From: Cololabis saira
Lineage: Eukaryota > Chordata > Actinopteri > Beloniformes > Belonidae
Direction of reading: 5' to 3'
Length of the DNA: 64,000 nt
NCBI RefSeq assembly: GCF_033807715.1
Contig: NC_084601.1
Span: 227,001-291,000 of the forward strand
Shown one piece after another: positions 1 through 21,286 of this stretch. A program made the translations under genes and the position numbers. The notes below the pieces were generated by a model. The model ran no database searches. It was not told the origin of the DNA and was given only the letters and a program-made list of their open reading frames with translations. The stretch's first letter is position 1; each line of letters starts with the position of its first letter.

Positions 1-52
<52 letters not shown>

Positions 53-67
53 TCTCTCTCTTTCTCT
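1..67. repeat. (CT)n microsatellite
   Basis: Almost pure CT dinucleotide repeat at the window edge, with a single CCC interruption and a TTT near its end. It probably continues to the left of the window. Confidence 0.95.
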
Positions 68-777
68 GCTTAACAACTGTAGCTAATAATCTCTTTACCA
101 CTCAAACGGCTGTGCATTCATGGCCCAGCAAAGCCTGGCCTTCACACACACTCACCACGGACCCGGTCATGGCTGTGTCAGGCCTTTAGTCGCTTCTTTG
201 AAGTGGGACAGAACATGCAAATTGCAATCTACTGCAGCTTTTCTGAATCAATCAGAAACATGTAAGAACATCCATTTTTATGTAACTCAGTGCTGGTCAA
301 AGTTACAAAACAATACTACTACAAGGTAGTTTTATCTTCCTCTCAGGGAGCGTGATTAAGTGCAGCTGGGAGACTCTGTGTGCCAACATGAACACGGTTT
401 CTTTGACGGCACCCATTGGATTGCCCAAGAGGGAAAGTCTAGGAAGCTCAGAGCAGGTCTGAGAAAGTGCTTGTTCATTTACATCAGACAGGGATGTGTC
501 ATGAAACCACGACTAAATAACTGTTGGTTTCATATTTTTTTATTGATCTTTTTAGAAAAAACAACGTACAATGATAACATGGAATCATTTGAGACAACTG
601 TATGTAATTTAAAGGTAGGGTAAGGGGTTTTGTGCCATGTCTAAGCCCTTTTTTTCCCTTTCTCACAGATGGTGAGAATATTTCAGCACCATCTGCTGAG
701 TACGCTGGTAAAAAAGCCAGCATGGTTTTCAAGCTCATCTGTAGCTTTGTAAAGTGGGAGCAGACGGGCAGCACCTG
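68..777. other. non-coding stretch with one short dispersed-repeat fragment
   Basis: No gene is seen. The only recognisable item is a segment of about 50 bp at 534-583 (TTATTGATCTTTTTAGAAAA core). It recurs almost exactly at 1572-1616, where it is part of a poly(T)-headed retroposon insertion, so this is probably another fragment of the same retroposon family. Confidence 0.5.
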
Positions 778-890
778 CCCTCACGACCATAGCTAGCTTC
801 GCCCTCACGACCATAGCAAGCATCGCCCTCATGACCATAGCTAGCATCACCCTCACGACCATAGCTAGCATCGCCCTCACCACCATGAGG
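778..890. repeat. 24-bp minisatellite, about 4.6 copies
   Basis: Units of 24 bp begin at 778, 802, 826, 850 and 874 and follow the pattern CCCTCACGACCATAGCTAGC plus four bases. They differ by only one to three substitutions. Because 24 is a multiple of three the tract stays open in some frames, which produces a repetitive artefactual ORF on the minus strand. Confidence 0.9.
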
Positions 891-895
891 TCCCG

Positions 896-1528
896 CTGTG
901 TGTGACCGGGGAGCGGGAGCCGTTAGTCTGCTGCTGCTGCTGCTGCTGCTGCTCTCTGCCCAGCAGCCTCTGCAGCAGCAGCAGCCCGGGGGGACACGTG
1001 AACAGCCGCAGCCGTGAAAAGCCGCAGCAGCTCCAGCTCGGAAGCTGTATGGGGTCCGTGGGGATGTAGGCGTCTCACGGCGAGGGCGGAGAGTGCCGGT
1101 GAACGGCAGCGCGCTGCGGTGCCGTGCCGTCTCTGTTGCCGCAGCTACGCCGTACCCTACGGCGTAGACGCCGTAAGCTACGGCGTAGACGCCGTAGGCT
1201 GCGCCGTAGCTGTGGCTTTAGAGCCTGCTTTAGAGCCTGCAGCGCACCGCAGCGCTGCCGTGCCGTGCTTTTGGGCATGATGCACGTTTGGGTGGGCACA
1301 GCCCCCCCCTGCCCCCCTAAAACCGGCCTCGCTTACAGGTGAATGAGACATGGGGTAGTTTTGCTGTAAATGTGCTGTCCAAAATGTTTAATAATCGTAT
1401 GCGCGTTCGTGTTTGTGGGGGCGAGGCTTTGGACGGAGCGCTCGTGGGTGGGGGCGGGGGGGGGGCGGGGCTTAGAGGAAGCGCCACTTTCAAATCTTGC
1501 TAGCTCTAGGAAGTTGCATAGAATAACT
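896..1528. other. GC-rich stretch with CTG/CAG tracts and TACGGCGTA palindromes; no gene
   Basis: CpG-rich relative to the flanks. 927-953 is a (CTG)n run and 961-985 contains (GCA)n, so the two can pair as a hairpin. 1148-1215 contains several copies of the palindrome-like TACGGCGTA motif that also occurs inside the Harbinger-like elements at 2.1 and 7.4-7.8 kb. A G-rich run lies at about 1450-1475. It could be a CpG-island promoter for a downstream gene such as cdc42se1, or the remnant of another transposon. The sequence does not decide. Confidence 0.4.
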
Positions 1529-2590
1529 TTAATATGGCACTTTATTAAGTTTTTTTTTTTTTTTTTTTTTTCTTATTGATCTTTTTAGAAAAAACAACAT
1601 ACAATGATAACATGGAAACATGTAATCAAAGATACGCATTATACATTGTCCCCTTTTTTTTTTCTTTTTTTTTAAACACACAAAACCTAACTAAGGAACA
1701 GAGTCTCTGTAAGTTTTAATATTTTTTCAGGCATAAAGGTAACCTTAAGATCCGCAACCGGGGCTCAGTTTATCCAAATAACGCCTGTTAAGAAATTTGA
1801 CCCGATGTTTTCGGAGATGAGAATAGCCGCCGGCTCCGAGGAGCAGCAGCAGCTCACAGCCCGAGAATAGACGTATCCGCCGGGTCAAGCTGCTCCGTCG
1901 TCCCGGGAGAGAGTTTCTCTCCCGGGACGCAGCTCTGTTGAGAATTACGCTGGCTGAAATAAATAATTTAGGAAGATGTTGGTTTAATAGATGAAATCTA
2001 ACAGTTGTAGCTACGCCTGTTAAGAAATTTGCTCCGAAATTTAGAGATTTCTGTCTGCCGGCTCCGGAGCTTGGGTCCGCGTTACATCGACGCAGACCTT
2101 ACGGCGTAGGTTATGTAACCTACGCCGTAGGCTCTGCGTTGGTGTAACGCGGAACCATAAATCCCTTTATTCTGGCGTGATCTTCGGCAACTTTATCTGA
2201 AAGTGTGTAAATGACCCAGATAACAGCTGGATTCCTTTGTGGTTTCTGAAGACTATTATATCAGAAACATCCAAAACAAATCTGACGAGTCACAGGATTA
2301 TTTCTCTCTATTTCTCTGAGACGAGTCTGCCTGTTTGCCTTCGGTCGGCGAGTCAAATCGACGCAGAGCCTACAGCAAAAGCATTCTGGGAAATTTTCAT
2401 ATCCCCTTGCTCGCCAAGTGAGCATCTGAAATCCCTCGATCCGTAGGGGCTATTCTCAGCCCCTAGCCCTCGTTATGCCCCCTCCCCCTTGGTGAAAAGA
2501 GGAATTGGGACACCACTACCTTCACGGGAACGCGCAAAGGTTAGGCTTAGTAAAGAAAACGAGGGCGAGGGGTTCAATTGGGACGCAGCC
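1529..2590. mobile_element. PIF/Harbinger-like non-autonomous transposon, copy A, left-truncated
   Basis: From the TTAATATGGCACTTTATTAA block onward this copy aligns base by base with the more complete copy at 6806-8204. It shares GATCCGCAACCGGGGCTCAG, the GGAAGATGTTGGTTTAATAG block, the TACGGCGTA palindromes and the right end GGTTCAATTGGGACGCAGCC, which is followed by TAA. Its left third is missing or replaced. A retroposon interrupts it at about 1553-1711. It encodes no transposase. The family assignment rests on the right terminus and on the TAA duplication seen in the other copy. Confidence 0.65.
1553..1711 (-). mobile_element. short retroposon inserted in the Harbinger-like element
   Basis: Relative to the intact copy at 7.0 kb, about 160 bp are inserted here and flanked by the repeated word TAAGTTTT (a likely target-site duplication). 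The insert begins with a run of about 20 T, meaning a poly(A) tail on the minus strand. It contains the TTATTGATCTTTTTAGAAAA segment also found at 534-583. This is a SINE or a 5'-truncated LINE; the family was not recognised. Confidence 0.65.
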
Positions 2591-2593
2591 TAA

Positions 2594-3299
2594 GAAGGAT
2601 TGTCTCGTCAGCTTCAATTATAACTTTTAAAGGATGTTAAAAATCCATCAGTCCAACTAAAATAATAGTATTAAAATGCATGTAAACATTTTAGTCCAAC
2701 TGAACTGGAACTAAACCCACAGTCTCAGTCGGACTACAATGCCCAGGTAGTGATGTTATGGAAGCTAAAGCATACGGGACATATTAAATGCACAGAAATG
2801 TCCAATTCACCGTTGATGGTTTTTTCCATTTTGCTATCACCAACTAAACGAAAGCTTCATGAGCTGTTTTGGTGAAATAGTTCAACCAGAAAAAGCTGAT
2901 GCTAATCAGCTGAAAGTGGGCGCTAAGGCCAGCCATGGTGGTGGAGTCTGGTTGACTTTGGTCGATAAATTCATCTCTTCTCCTGCGTGTATTTTGGAAC
3001 AAAAAGAGTCTAATTAAAGGGAACAGTCAATCTACCGCCTTAGATCAACTCATCTGTGGATGTACATATATTAATTAAAGGACCAGAAGTAAACTTGAAT
3101 AGTAGAGTAGATGAGAGCTATAGATGTGTGATTATTTTCTTTTCTCTCTTTCTAAGAGAAATACTATTAAAGCGGATTGAACAAAGAAATGGGAAGACTA
3201 AGTTAGTCTATCAGTTAACAACAAGAGAGTTGTGCAACTGTTTTCCCAAATTGTATCAATGCATGTAAGTAAATACATGCCGATACATGGTAAAAGGGG
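2594..3299. other. non-coding, no feature seen
   Basis: AT-rich single-copy-looking sequence. Short open frames here have no recognisable protein similarity. Confidence 0.5.
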
Positions 3300-3307
3300 G
3301 GACCGTC

Positions 3308-4073
3308 CTGCCTTATGATCCTGGTCCTGGTCCAGGTCCTGGTCCGGGTCCTGGTCCAGGTCCAGGTCCAGGTCCAGGTCCAGGTCCAGGTCCTGGTCCT
3401 GGTCCTGGTCCTGGTCCTGGTCCTGGTCCAGGTCCCCCCTTATGATCCTGGTCCAGGTCCAGGTCCAGGTCCCCCCTTATGATCCTGGTCCTGATCCAGG
3501 TCCTGGTCCAGGTCCTGGTCCAGGTCCTGGTCCAGGTCCAGGTCCCCCCTTATGTTCCAGGTCCAGGTCCAGGTCCAGGTTCAGGTCCCCCCTTATGATC
3601 CTGGTCCTGATCCAGGTCCTGGTCCAGGTCCAGGTCCCCCCTTATGATCCTGGTCCTGGTCCAGGTCCTGGTCCAGGTCCAGGTCCCCCCTTATGATCCT
3701 GGTCCTGGTCCAGGTCCTGGTCCAGGTCCTGGTCCAGGTCCAGGTCCCCCCTTATGATCCTGGTCCTGGTCCAGGTCCTGGTCCGGGTCCTGGTCCAGGT
3801 CCAGGTCCAGGTCCAGGTCCAGGTCCAGGTCCAGGTCCAGGTCCAGGTCCAGGTCCAGGTCCAGGTCCAGGTCCTGGTCCTGGTCCTGGTCCTGGTCCAG
3901 GTCCCCCCTTATGATCCTGGTCCTGGTCCAGGTCCTGGTCCAGGTCCAGGTCCCCCCTTATGATCCTGGTCCTGATCCAGGTCCTGGTCCAGGTCCAGGT
4001 CCCCCCTTATGTTCCAGGTCCAGGTCCAGGTTCAGGTCCAGGTCCCCCCTTATGATCCTGGTCCTGGTCCAGG
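3308..4073. repeat. GGTCCT/GGTCCA hexamer minisatellite with higher-order structure
   Basis: Hundreds of bases of GGTCCT and GGTCCA hexamers, interrupted about ten times by a CCCCCCTTATGATCCTGGTC or CCCCCCTTATGTTCCAGGTC linker, which gives a higher-order period of roughly 60-150 bp. The repeat translates as Pro-Gly or Val-Gln/Leu-Val dipeptide runs; these frames are artefacts of the hexamer. A related hexamer tract lies at 15919-16026. It abuts a retroposon 3' end at 4074. Confidence 0.95.
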
Positions 4074-4268
4074 TTTCTTCCCTCCTAAAGGGGAGTTTTT
4101 CTTGCCACTGTTTGGCTTAAGGTTTTTCTCCCACTATGGGAGTTTTTACCTGCCATTGTTTATGTAATAACTGCTCGGGGGTTTATGTTTATGTTCTGGT
4201 CTCTGGAAAGAGCCTAGAGACAACTGTTGTATTAGACGCTATATAAATAAAATTGAATTGAATTGAAT
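4074..4268 (+). mobile_element. retroposon 3' end with (TTGAA)n tail, copy 1
   Basis: Starts TTTCTTCCCTCCTAAAGGGG and ends AGACGCTATATAAATAAAAT followed by TTGAA repeats. The same roughly 195-bp sequence occurs in opposite orientation at 16258-16457 and 58994-59190, which establishes it as a dispersed repeat. The pentanucleotide tail is typical of a LINE-type or LINE-mobilised 3' end. No coding capacity. Confidence 0.8.
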
Positions 4269-6802
4269 TAAATAATGACCCTCTCAAAACCTCATCTTGA
4301 TTTTTATGTTAGGTCTGTGTGGATTCAAATGAACGTTCCTATTTATTCCAAGTAGATATGTAACCAGAACTCTGCAGATCTCTGGTCATGGTGCAACATG
4401 CCATTCATTCACATATTTGGCGTGCTGCATTTCCAATCTGGACCCCGTGTAGTTCTCAAAGTAATTTTGTGCTTAAGAAGTTGTTATTAAACACTTTCCG
4501 TCATGCTTAATTATCTTTATGTTCAAAACCCCCTTGCCAAACTTCGCATGCTGGGAAATTCTTAATGTGTTGCTTAGTTAGCTTTAATTAGTAAATGTAA
4601 CGAGTGGAGAGAAAGGCCATGAGCAGTCAGAATGTGTGATCTGAGGTCTGAAGATATTATTTTAATTTGATATTGGTCAGCTGTGCAGTAAAAAACCCAA
4701 AGTTCATTAAAAGCATTAAAAAAATCTTGTGCAACTCATTCATTTTGGAGGGTATGTGCATACAACAATGTTTGGTCGCTGTGGTAACAGAGGTAATTAC
4801 TGAGCGCTTTATTAGGCCCACCCACGCAGCCTGCTTTTATTGTTTCTGAAGCCGCCGATCTCCTGGATTTTCACTGCGACAGGTTTCAGAGCTTAGTCAG
4901 GGTGGTGAAGAAACACCTGATTAATGACAAAAGTCTGCGATCAGACTGGTTGGAGCTCCCAGGAAAACCTTGCAGACCCAGGTAACCGTCGTGACAGGAC
5001 AGCTTGCAACACATCCAACTTTGAGCTGGATGGGCTGCATCAGGACGGGGGGGGGGGGGGGGACATCAGGTTGCACTGCTGTCAGCAGAGAACACAAATG
5101 CAAGCAAACACCCTGCTTTATGTAAACCAACCAGCTTGCTTTTGGTGATGTAATAATGCGGAGGATGTTTTCTAGGCTGGTCTGGGCTCTGATATCAGCG
5201 GTCATGGTCTGAACGCAGCAGCCCGCCTGGTTGTTGACTGTTTGCATAACTTTTATGGCAAAGAGTCAACCTTTTTCTAATACCTGCTTCCAAGAATAAG
5301 TATCACAAAGCAAAAGTTATTTTTAAAATGGTTCTGTGAATACGATGGAGACTGACAAAGCTGCACCACTGATATGGATGTAAAAGCATTTAGTGACACC
5401 CAAACATGTGAGTTGTGTTAGACTTGATGGTTTTTCCTCTCTCTCCAGAGATCTTGCCCTGCTCCTTCAAAGACGAGGCCCTCGTGTTTTTTTTCTTATC
5501 CAAAGCCGCTGACGCTATTAGATAAGCAGCGGCAGGAAGTGTGTGTCTGAGTTTAGAAAAAAGAGGAAGTGAAGCAGAAACCAGAGAATAACACTTCAGT
5601 CTGTCAGTTATTTAAGAATTTGGCTCAATAAAAGCCCCGAACAGTGTTTTTCAAACAACATGCCAACTTCACTTGGACCATCTACATATTGCTTTTTCTT
5701 TAATCCTCATTTCTTTTTTTTTTCTTTTCAAAAATATGTGCAAGCAGCAAACCAGTATGTTTATAAGGAACGTGTGGAATGGAAAGGGAAAGGCAAAATG
5801 AAAAGCATACCGGGTCTAGACGAGATGAAATAGATTAAAAGAATCATAAAAATCTTTTTGACCTTTGCACGGTGGTGTGGTGGCATCACAGCAAAGCGTT
5901 TCCTAGTTTTAATGTTGGCTTGGGGCCTTTCTATGCTAACTCCTTGTTACATTAAGTTGTAAAAAGATAACAGTTGCGTGCATAAATCATAAAGTATTGA
6001 AAGTATACGTGATTCTTTGGTACGGATAAAAGACAGAAAAAGAAGAATTAACTCCTCTGTCTTCACAAGTCAGGTATTCATTGCGGTTCAGCAAAGTGAG
6101 TCATCAAGCTGATGGGTCAGCTGTAAAACTGTCAGACGGCTCTGCAGGGCAAGTGGAGGTTTCTGCCTACTCCTCTCAGCTGCTGGAAGTGTGATCATTT
6201 GACACGTAAGCCGTAGTTCCTCCCAGACAAACTGCTGTTGTTTAGTGTGGTTGCAGCTGATTCTGCCCTAAGGCTGATGAACGGTCAGCTGGTCTCAGAT
6301 CAGGAGGCCGGCACTGAGAAGGATAGGCTGATGACTGTTTGTTTGTTTGAATTGGAATCTGATGATCCAGAAAACATGAAACATCTGCAAACATAATCAG
6401 CCTGAAAAATATGGGATAAAATACTGGATGAAATAAAAAATGAAAGAAAGTCGCATTGAAAATGAAATAAAATCAATGAATCGTCTTCCAGATGCCAAAC
6501 TTCTTCCGCACATTAAACAGGTTTCATTTAGCGAGGGCCCAGGGTTGTTTTCGGAGAGTCCTGGTTCCAGTACCAGGTATTGGGCCGAGACTAACCCCTG
6601 ACTTGTGTTAGTTACTTGAAAGTGGTCCCTAAAAAAAGCTGTTGGGGCTGGAAAGTTCTCTTCTCATTCGTTTTTCAGTGTTGATGCAGACGAGAATAGC
6701 AAATAAAAATTGAGCAACAGTCTCTCCTCCATCCTTCTTGATCTTATTGTTTTTCATTTTCTTGATCTCTTCTTTTTTTTATTAGTGAAGAAAACTGTGC
6801 TT
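4269..6802. other. non-coding, no gene seen
   Basis: Unique-looking AT-rich sequence. A run of 16 G lies at 5047-5062. No ORF with recognisable similarity, no convincing exon. Confidence 0.5.
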
Positions 6803-6805
6803 TAA

Positions 6806-8204
6806 GGCCCAATCCCAATTCAACTTCACTCGCCCTTCTTTTCTCCACTCGCCCTTCTTTTCTTCCCTAACCCCTAAAAAAGAAGGGGGAGATTTTAGGG
6901 CACTTGAGATCTAGGGCACTTGGCCCAGGTGCCTGTCCCATTTCTCCTACTCCCCCTCGTTTCCATCCCTACCCTGATCAGGAAGCTGAGAGCCAAAAGC
7001 TGTTTTAATTTCAGCTGTAGCGCTGTTAATATGGCACTTTATTAAGTTTTAATATTTTTTCAGGCATAAAGGTAACCTTAAGATCCGCAACCGGGGCTCA
7101 GTTTATCCAAATAACGCCTGTAAGAAATTTGACCCGATGTTTTCGGAGATGAGAATAGCCGCCGCCCCCGGGGAGCAGCAGCTCCTCACAGCCTGAGATC
7201 AGACGTGTCCGCCGGGTCAAGCCGTTGAGAATTACGGTGGCTGAAATACATCATTTAGGAAGATGTTGGTTTAATAGATGAAATCTAACAGTTGTAGCTA
7301 CGCCTGTTAAGAAATTTGCTCAGAAATTTCGAGATTTCTGTCTGCCGGCTCCGGAGCTTGGGTCCGCGTTAAATCGACGCAGAGCCTACGGCGTAGGGTA
7401 CGGCGTAAAGCGCGCGTCGCCGCGTACATCGACGCAGACCTTACGGCGTAGGTTACGTAACCTCCGCCGTAGGCTCTGCGTTGGTGTAACGCGGAACCAC
7501 AAATCCCTTTATTCTGGTGTGATCTTCGGCAACTTTATCTGAAAGTGTGTAAATTACCCAGATAACAGCTGGATTATTTGTGGTTTCTGAAAACTATTAT
7601 ATCAGAAACATCCAAAACAAATCTGACGAGTCACAGGATTATTTCTCTCTATTTCTCTGAGACGAGTCTGCCTGTTTGCCTTCGGTCAGCGAGTCAAATC
7701 GACGCAGAGCCTACGGCGTAGTTTACGTAGCCTACGGCGTAGCTTACGTAGCCTACGGCGTAACCTAACAGCCTTTACTCCGGCGCGATCTTAGTGAACA
7801 ACGGACAAAAAAGGGATTATGTACATTCACTGAGTGAATATTATGAAAGTAAAATATTGGTTTGTAACTAGAAATGTAATCAAAACGCATTTTTATGCAG
7901 AAACTAACTCAAAATATTGATTTTATTCCAAAAAAAAAAAGAAATGTCCGCCATGTTTTTTTTTTTGGATTCAGTCCGCAAATGACGACGAAAAGCATTC
8001 TGGGAAATTTTCATACCCCCTCGCTCGCGAAGTAAGCATCTGAAATCCCTCGATCCGTAGGGGCTATTCTCAGCCCCTAGCCCTTGTTATGCCCCCTCCC
8101 CCTAGGTGAAAAGAGGAATTGGGACACCACTACCTTCACGGGAACGCGCAAAAGTTAGGGTTAGTGAAGAAAACGAGGGCGAGGGGTTCAATTGGGACGC
8201 AGCC
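6806..8204. mobile_element. PIF/Harbinger-like non-autonomous transposon, copy B (near complete)
   Basis: The left end GGCCCAATCCCAATTCAAC and the inverted right end GGCTGCGTCCCAATTGAAC form imperfect terminal inverted repeats. Both are flanked by the trinucleotide TAA (6803-6805 and 8205-8207). A 3-bp TWA target duplication is the hallmark of PIF/Harbinger elements. The 1.4-kb body has no transposase ORF. It carries several TACGGCGTA palindromes (7384-7465 and 7707-7765, the latter a roughly 22-bp tandem repeat). Copy A at 1529-2590 is a relative. Confidence 0.75.
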
Positions 8205-8207
8205 TAA

Positions 8208-9840
8208 CACACCCAAGAGGCATGGATTGTTAGTGGTTAGGGTCCAGGACTGCGATGGACACAACAGACGAAAAGACCAAGCTGCAGATCCATCCTCATA
8301 CATTTAGCTGTGGACCCTCCCCAATAAAAACTGGCCTATTGTAATTGTGAACACCAGTAATTCCTAAAATTCCCTGACTATGCCCCCACAGACGATACAA
8401 AGGTGTGAGAAGGGACGGTGTTTTACCCTGTCACAATGGCATCACGGGGCATGAACCAAAAAACAACTCAAACACTCATTCTGCTGCTTAGGAGGTTTAA
8501 ATCGAATTACCACATCCGCGCTGCTACACATTTATCTCTTCATTTAGTTGCAAATTCACTCAGCCGTGTCCTGCAGACAGTTTGCATACTGCCCATTGTG
8601 TTCCAGAGACTTGGCTTACTGTCTGTGTCGGTGTGAACGGGGACACCTCATGAGAGTGTTTGTGCTTTTTCCTGGGTCTCAGAAGTTGTTTGCAGCGGCA
8701 ATGTTATGATAAACCGTGAGAATGAAGACTATGGAAACTGAAAAAGCAGAAAAGGGCAGGAAAAAGCCCTATCTTTTGGGCTTTTACCTTTCACCTGACT
8801 TCCCTCTGCTGCACCGTTGATGCTAATTGAGTTTAAGCATGTGGAACTTGAGTCACACCAGACTTTAAACATAATCTGTAGAGAGCATTCATTACCCCAG
8901 CCTGACAGTAAAACTATTCAGCACAGCTTGTGATTGGAAGGAAGCATGACAACAATATGCAACGTTAAAATACATAAAGCACATGTTCTGGCACTGACCT
9001 GAGTCTCAGAGATATCCCTTCTGTGCGAAGATGAAAATTTGTGAATTTTACAAAAGATTACACATTTTTTCTCAAGTGATGGCTTGTTGAGAGAAATACA
9101 GGTTCTGAGTTTGAATACAAACAGTTTGTTCCTGACAGAGGAATTAATTATTGTGGTTGATAAAAACCTCTCTCTCTTTGGGAATTGTTTAGAGTTAATA
9201 CAATTTTAACAAACTACTAAAGGAAATCTATTATAAAAACTGACGGTTGGGAATCGATATAAATGCCCATTTCCTTCAAGGCATATCACAACTAAAAGTT
9301 TTGAGTTCACAATTTAATAAACTGTGAATTGTTTGATTTCCAAACAGGAAGCATAGTTCTGGACCTTAAGAGCCCGGAGCTGAATTCCTCTCTGCTGATC
9401 TGTCTGGATGTGAAGCATGAAGCTACATGTTTCTGGCCTCCACATTCTTTCCTTATCATCTGCTGAAATGTATTGGAGGAACTCCAGACATTTCTCCTAC
9501 AGGACCTGGGCAGATTGAGACCAGGAACGCAGCGTAACCATGCTCATAATCAGGAAATCTAGTGCCATCCTGTCAGAGAAAGCTCCTGCAGAATTCAGCT
9601 CTCCCCATTCCAACAGCATTTAAGCTGAGAGTTTCTCACAGTCTTGAAGTCACCTTGTCACGCGTTGCATTCAGGTGCATCACCCTCGTCCACGTCACGT
9701 GAGCCGTATTCAGTGATGCAAAATTACAGGCGTTTTATGCATGTGAACTCCCACAGGTGGAAGGTTGTTCTTTGTCTGTTTTGTGATTAATAAGACTTTT
9801 ATCAATATGCTCCTTTTATTCTCTGAAGATGGAGTTCTGT
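8208..9840. other. non-coding, no feature seen
   Basis: No recognisable gene or repeat. Short open frames lack similarity to known proteins. Confidence 0.45.
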
Positions 9841-9965
9841 GAGGTATAGTATTCATTCATTCATTATCTTACCCGCTTTATCCCTTGCGGGGTCACGGGG
9901 GTCTGCTGGAGCCTATCCCAGCTTATTTTAGGTGAGAGGCAGGAGGTGAGGTGAGGTATAGTATT
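9841..9965 (-). mobile_element. short LINE 3'-end insertion with 13-bp target duplication
   Basis: 99 bp (9854-9952) are flanked by the perfect direct repeat GAGGTATAGTATT at 9841-9853 and 9953-9965. Read on the minus strand, the insert is the common fish retroposon 3' segment GGATAGGCTCCAGCAGACCC ending in an (AATG)n tail. A severely 5'-truncated non-LTR retrotransposon copy is the simplest reading. Confidence 0.85.
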
Positions 9966-11646
<1,681 letters not shown>

Positions 11647-11984
11647 ATAAATCTTGAAGCTGCTGCTGTGAACTCATTTGGATTCTATCATTTCAGAGGA
11701 TTTAATGCTTTTTTTCTTCTTCAGCTTCTGAGGATACAATTATTTTGCTTGTGTGGTTGTTTTTTTTTTTTTTTTTTTAGTTTGAACTCCCTGGAATCCT
11801 CCTAATTACATTGTCATCACTCTGAGGTGGGCTATATTTGGGGTTTCCGTCCTCTGACTGTCTACATCGGTCCAGTTTTTTTGTCTGGATGCCCCAGGAT
11901 TATCCTCAGGCTGCAATTCCTCCTCCTGCCTGCAGGGCGGTAGCAGAGATTGACAGCCGGCCGCTGGACAGGCGGACTATCGGC
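11647..11984 (+). other. cdc42se1: inferred 5' UTR part of the cdc42se1 ATG exon
   Basis: A strong 3' splice site (T-rich tract then CTGTCCCCACAG) ends at 11646. A second candidate, a long T run followed by AG, ends at 11780. Either would place the start codon at 11985 inside an exon whose upstream part is untranslated. No upstream first exon could be identified with confidence. This is inference from splice-site sequence only. Confidence 0.4.
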
Positions 11985-19341
<7,357 letters not shown>

Positions 19342-19637
19342 CCGGTAAATACAAAAACAAACACTTAATTCCCCTGTTGTGTCAGCTGTGTCTTGCTACT
19401 CTTAAAAAGCAGCAACACTCGCATGTAAACTCAGTTTACGACCTGTGTCTTTGTTGGCGTTTGTTCTCTGTGCTGTGTAATGAAACCCCCCAACACTAGG
19501 TGGCAGTGCAGGTTCTCTTCATCAGCGCTATAGCGCTAGCACTGCCCAGCTTCTGCTAAATAGCTCACACTTAAGAAAGCAGAAAACAGAGCTATCTTTA
19601 TTGAATTGGAGCTGATGAGTATTGAGACGCAGTAATT

Positions 19638-20544
19638 AGGGCCCGAGCACTGACAGTGCGAAGGCCCTATTTTATTTGTAGGAATTTTTTTTCTTTTTTT
19701 TCTCGTTTTTATTTTTCCGACCAAAGGAGAGCCTTTTTTCCCCCTAAACGTGCCCCAAAAGTCACCAATTTTTTGCACGCAAGCCAGGCCTGGTGAAAAA
19801 TTTGATATTTAAGGGTTTGCATTAATGGGCGTGGCAAAATGGCTCAACAGCGCCCCCTAGAAAACTTTGTGCCTCAAGCCCCACAATACGGTTTGACGTA
19901 CATGCACGAAAATCGGTACACACCTGTATCATGTCGCAACTTAAAGAAATGTCTCTTGGCGCCATGGCCCAAACCCAACAGGAAGTCGGCCATTTTTAAT
20001 TAATCGTGTAATTTTGGCGCAATTTAGGCAATTTTTTCGTCCGTTAATACGGCCCGAACCGTAACATGCACCCAGGTGTGTTATACATCAAAATGTGTGT
20101 CTCCATCCTGCGACGATGCGCATTACTTTTCTCAGTCAAAAGCATTACCGCGGAGACGATAGATGCTAAAAAGCGCGCCCCCTTCATCTGGTTGGTCCAT
20201 ATTTGATAAGTTCATTCAAAATAACTTTTGAATGGTTTCACATAAAGAGTCATGGGTGGTGTCATCGGACATGGTTCTGAGTCCTTGACCATAATTGGTG
20301 CAAATTAGCCCCGCCCCTTCTTCTGATTGGTCGATATGTGATAGTTCCTATTTTTTGCCATAACTTTTGAATGGTTTGACATAGAGAGTCGGGGATGGTG
20401 TCATTTCTGATATGCTTATGATGATAAGTTGAGTTTCATGTGAACAGCAAAGCCACTTTTTATAGTATTATTGACCTAGGAATGTGGGGGGAACCCGGCG
20501 GTGACCATGAGCGCGAGGGCCCGTTCATCGCTGCTTGCAGCTTT
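19638..20544 (-). mobile_element. solitary 'GGGCCC/GCTGC' non-autonomous element (907 bp)
   Basis: Runs from AGGGCCCGAGCACTGACAGT to CGCTGCTTGCAGCTTT, flanked on both sides by AATT (19634-19637 and 20545-20548), a likely 4-bp target duplication. It contains the same GGCCGACTTCCTGT..., AGGGGGCGCT (here as AGCGCCCCCT) and CACGGTAAC-type blocks as the 32-49 kb stack, in reverse orientation. The left end folds as an imperfect hairpin GGGCC..AGCAC..GTGC..GGCCC, and the right end has the GCTGC..GCAGC stem. No long ORF. I do not recognise a named superfamily. This copy serves as the single-copy reference for reading the nested stack. Confidence 0.8.
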
Positions 20545-21262
20545 AATTTTTATTGACATTGCAGCCATCCATCTTTTCCCTTGCTTAAACAAAAACATTA
20601 CATAGGAGAAGTAGTTGTGGGCAATATATCAAAGAAAATAGCATGCTACCAAGTGGACCGAACATTTGTTGCAGTCTGTGTCAACCAGATACCCAGTTAC
20701 ATTTCTGGGGAAGGCTACAGTGGATATGCTCCCCACGATAGCGGACGTATTTTGAAGTTGAATTGAATTTGTTGTTCATTTAGCGAAGAAGCATAAAGCT
20801 AATTGTATTGTTCAGCCGACACTCATCAGTATCTAGAGCCAGCCGGCTCCAAGAGATTAGTCACAGATAAACTATTATGTGTTGATGCTAATAATAACAA
20901 CATAATACTCATACTCATAATATGGCACACTCATTTTATTGGAAAAAATATGTTCGTAAAATAACTTGATTAGTTTTGGGATAGAGATAAAAATGTATAA
21001 AACTGCAAGAAAAGTGTAACTTGCACACCAGATGAAGATGACTCTAACCCTTGTTAGCATTAGCTAGTTAGCTTCTGATTCTGGTGGAACTGTCAGTTTG
21101 TCATGAGGTGAAGGTCTACTTAAATCAGGATTCACTTATCAAAACGTAAATATTCATCCATCCACCCTCATGCCTGGGATATACTTGCAGTTCAGAACGC
21201 GTATGCATCTTGGCCGCCACGCGTATCCTGCGTTCATTTGTACATCATCCAATTGTGTCATG

Positions 21263-21284
21263 TAATAATAATAATAATAATAAT
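21263..21284. repeat. (ATA)n microsatellite
   Basis: About seven ATA/AAT triplets, immediately before a retroposon fragment. Probably that element's tail or target. Confidence 0.85.
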
Positions 21285-21286
21285 GA

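Noticed and set aside
3442..4120. Long Pro-Gly and Val-Gln reading frames over the GGTCCW tract
   Set aside because: All frames are open because the hexamer lacks stop codons; sequence is purely repetitive with no start context, so not genes.
20581..20766. 61-codon ORF downstream of the solitary GGGCCC element
   Set aside because: Begins with a non-ATG codon, no recognised domain, within a probable intron or UTR.
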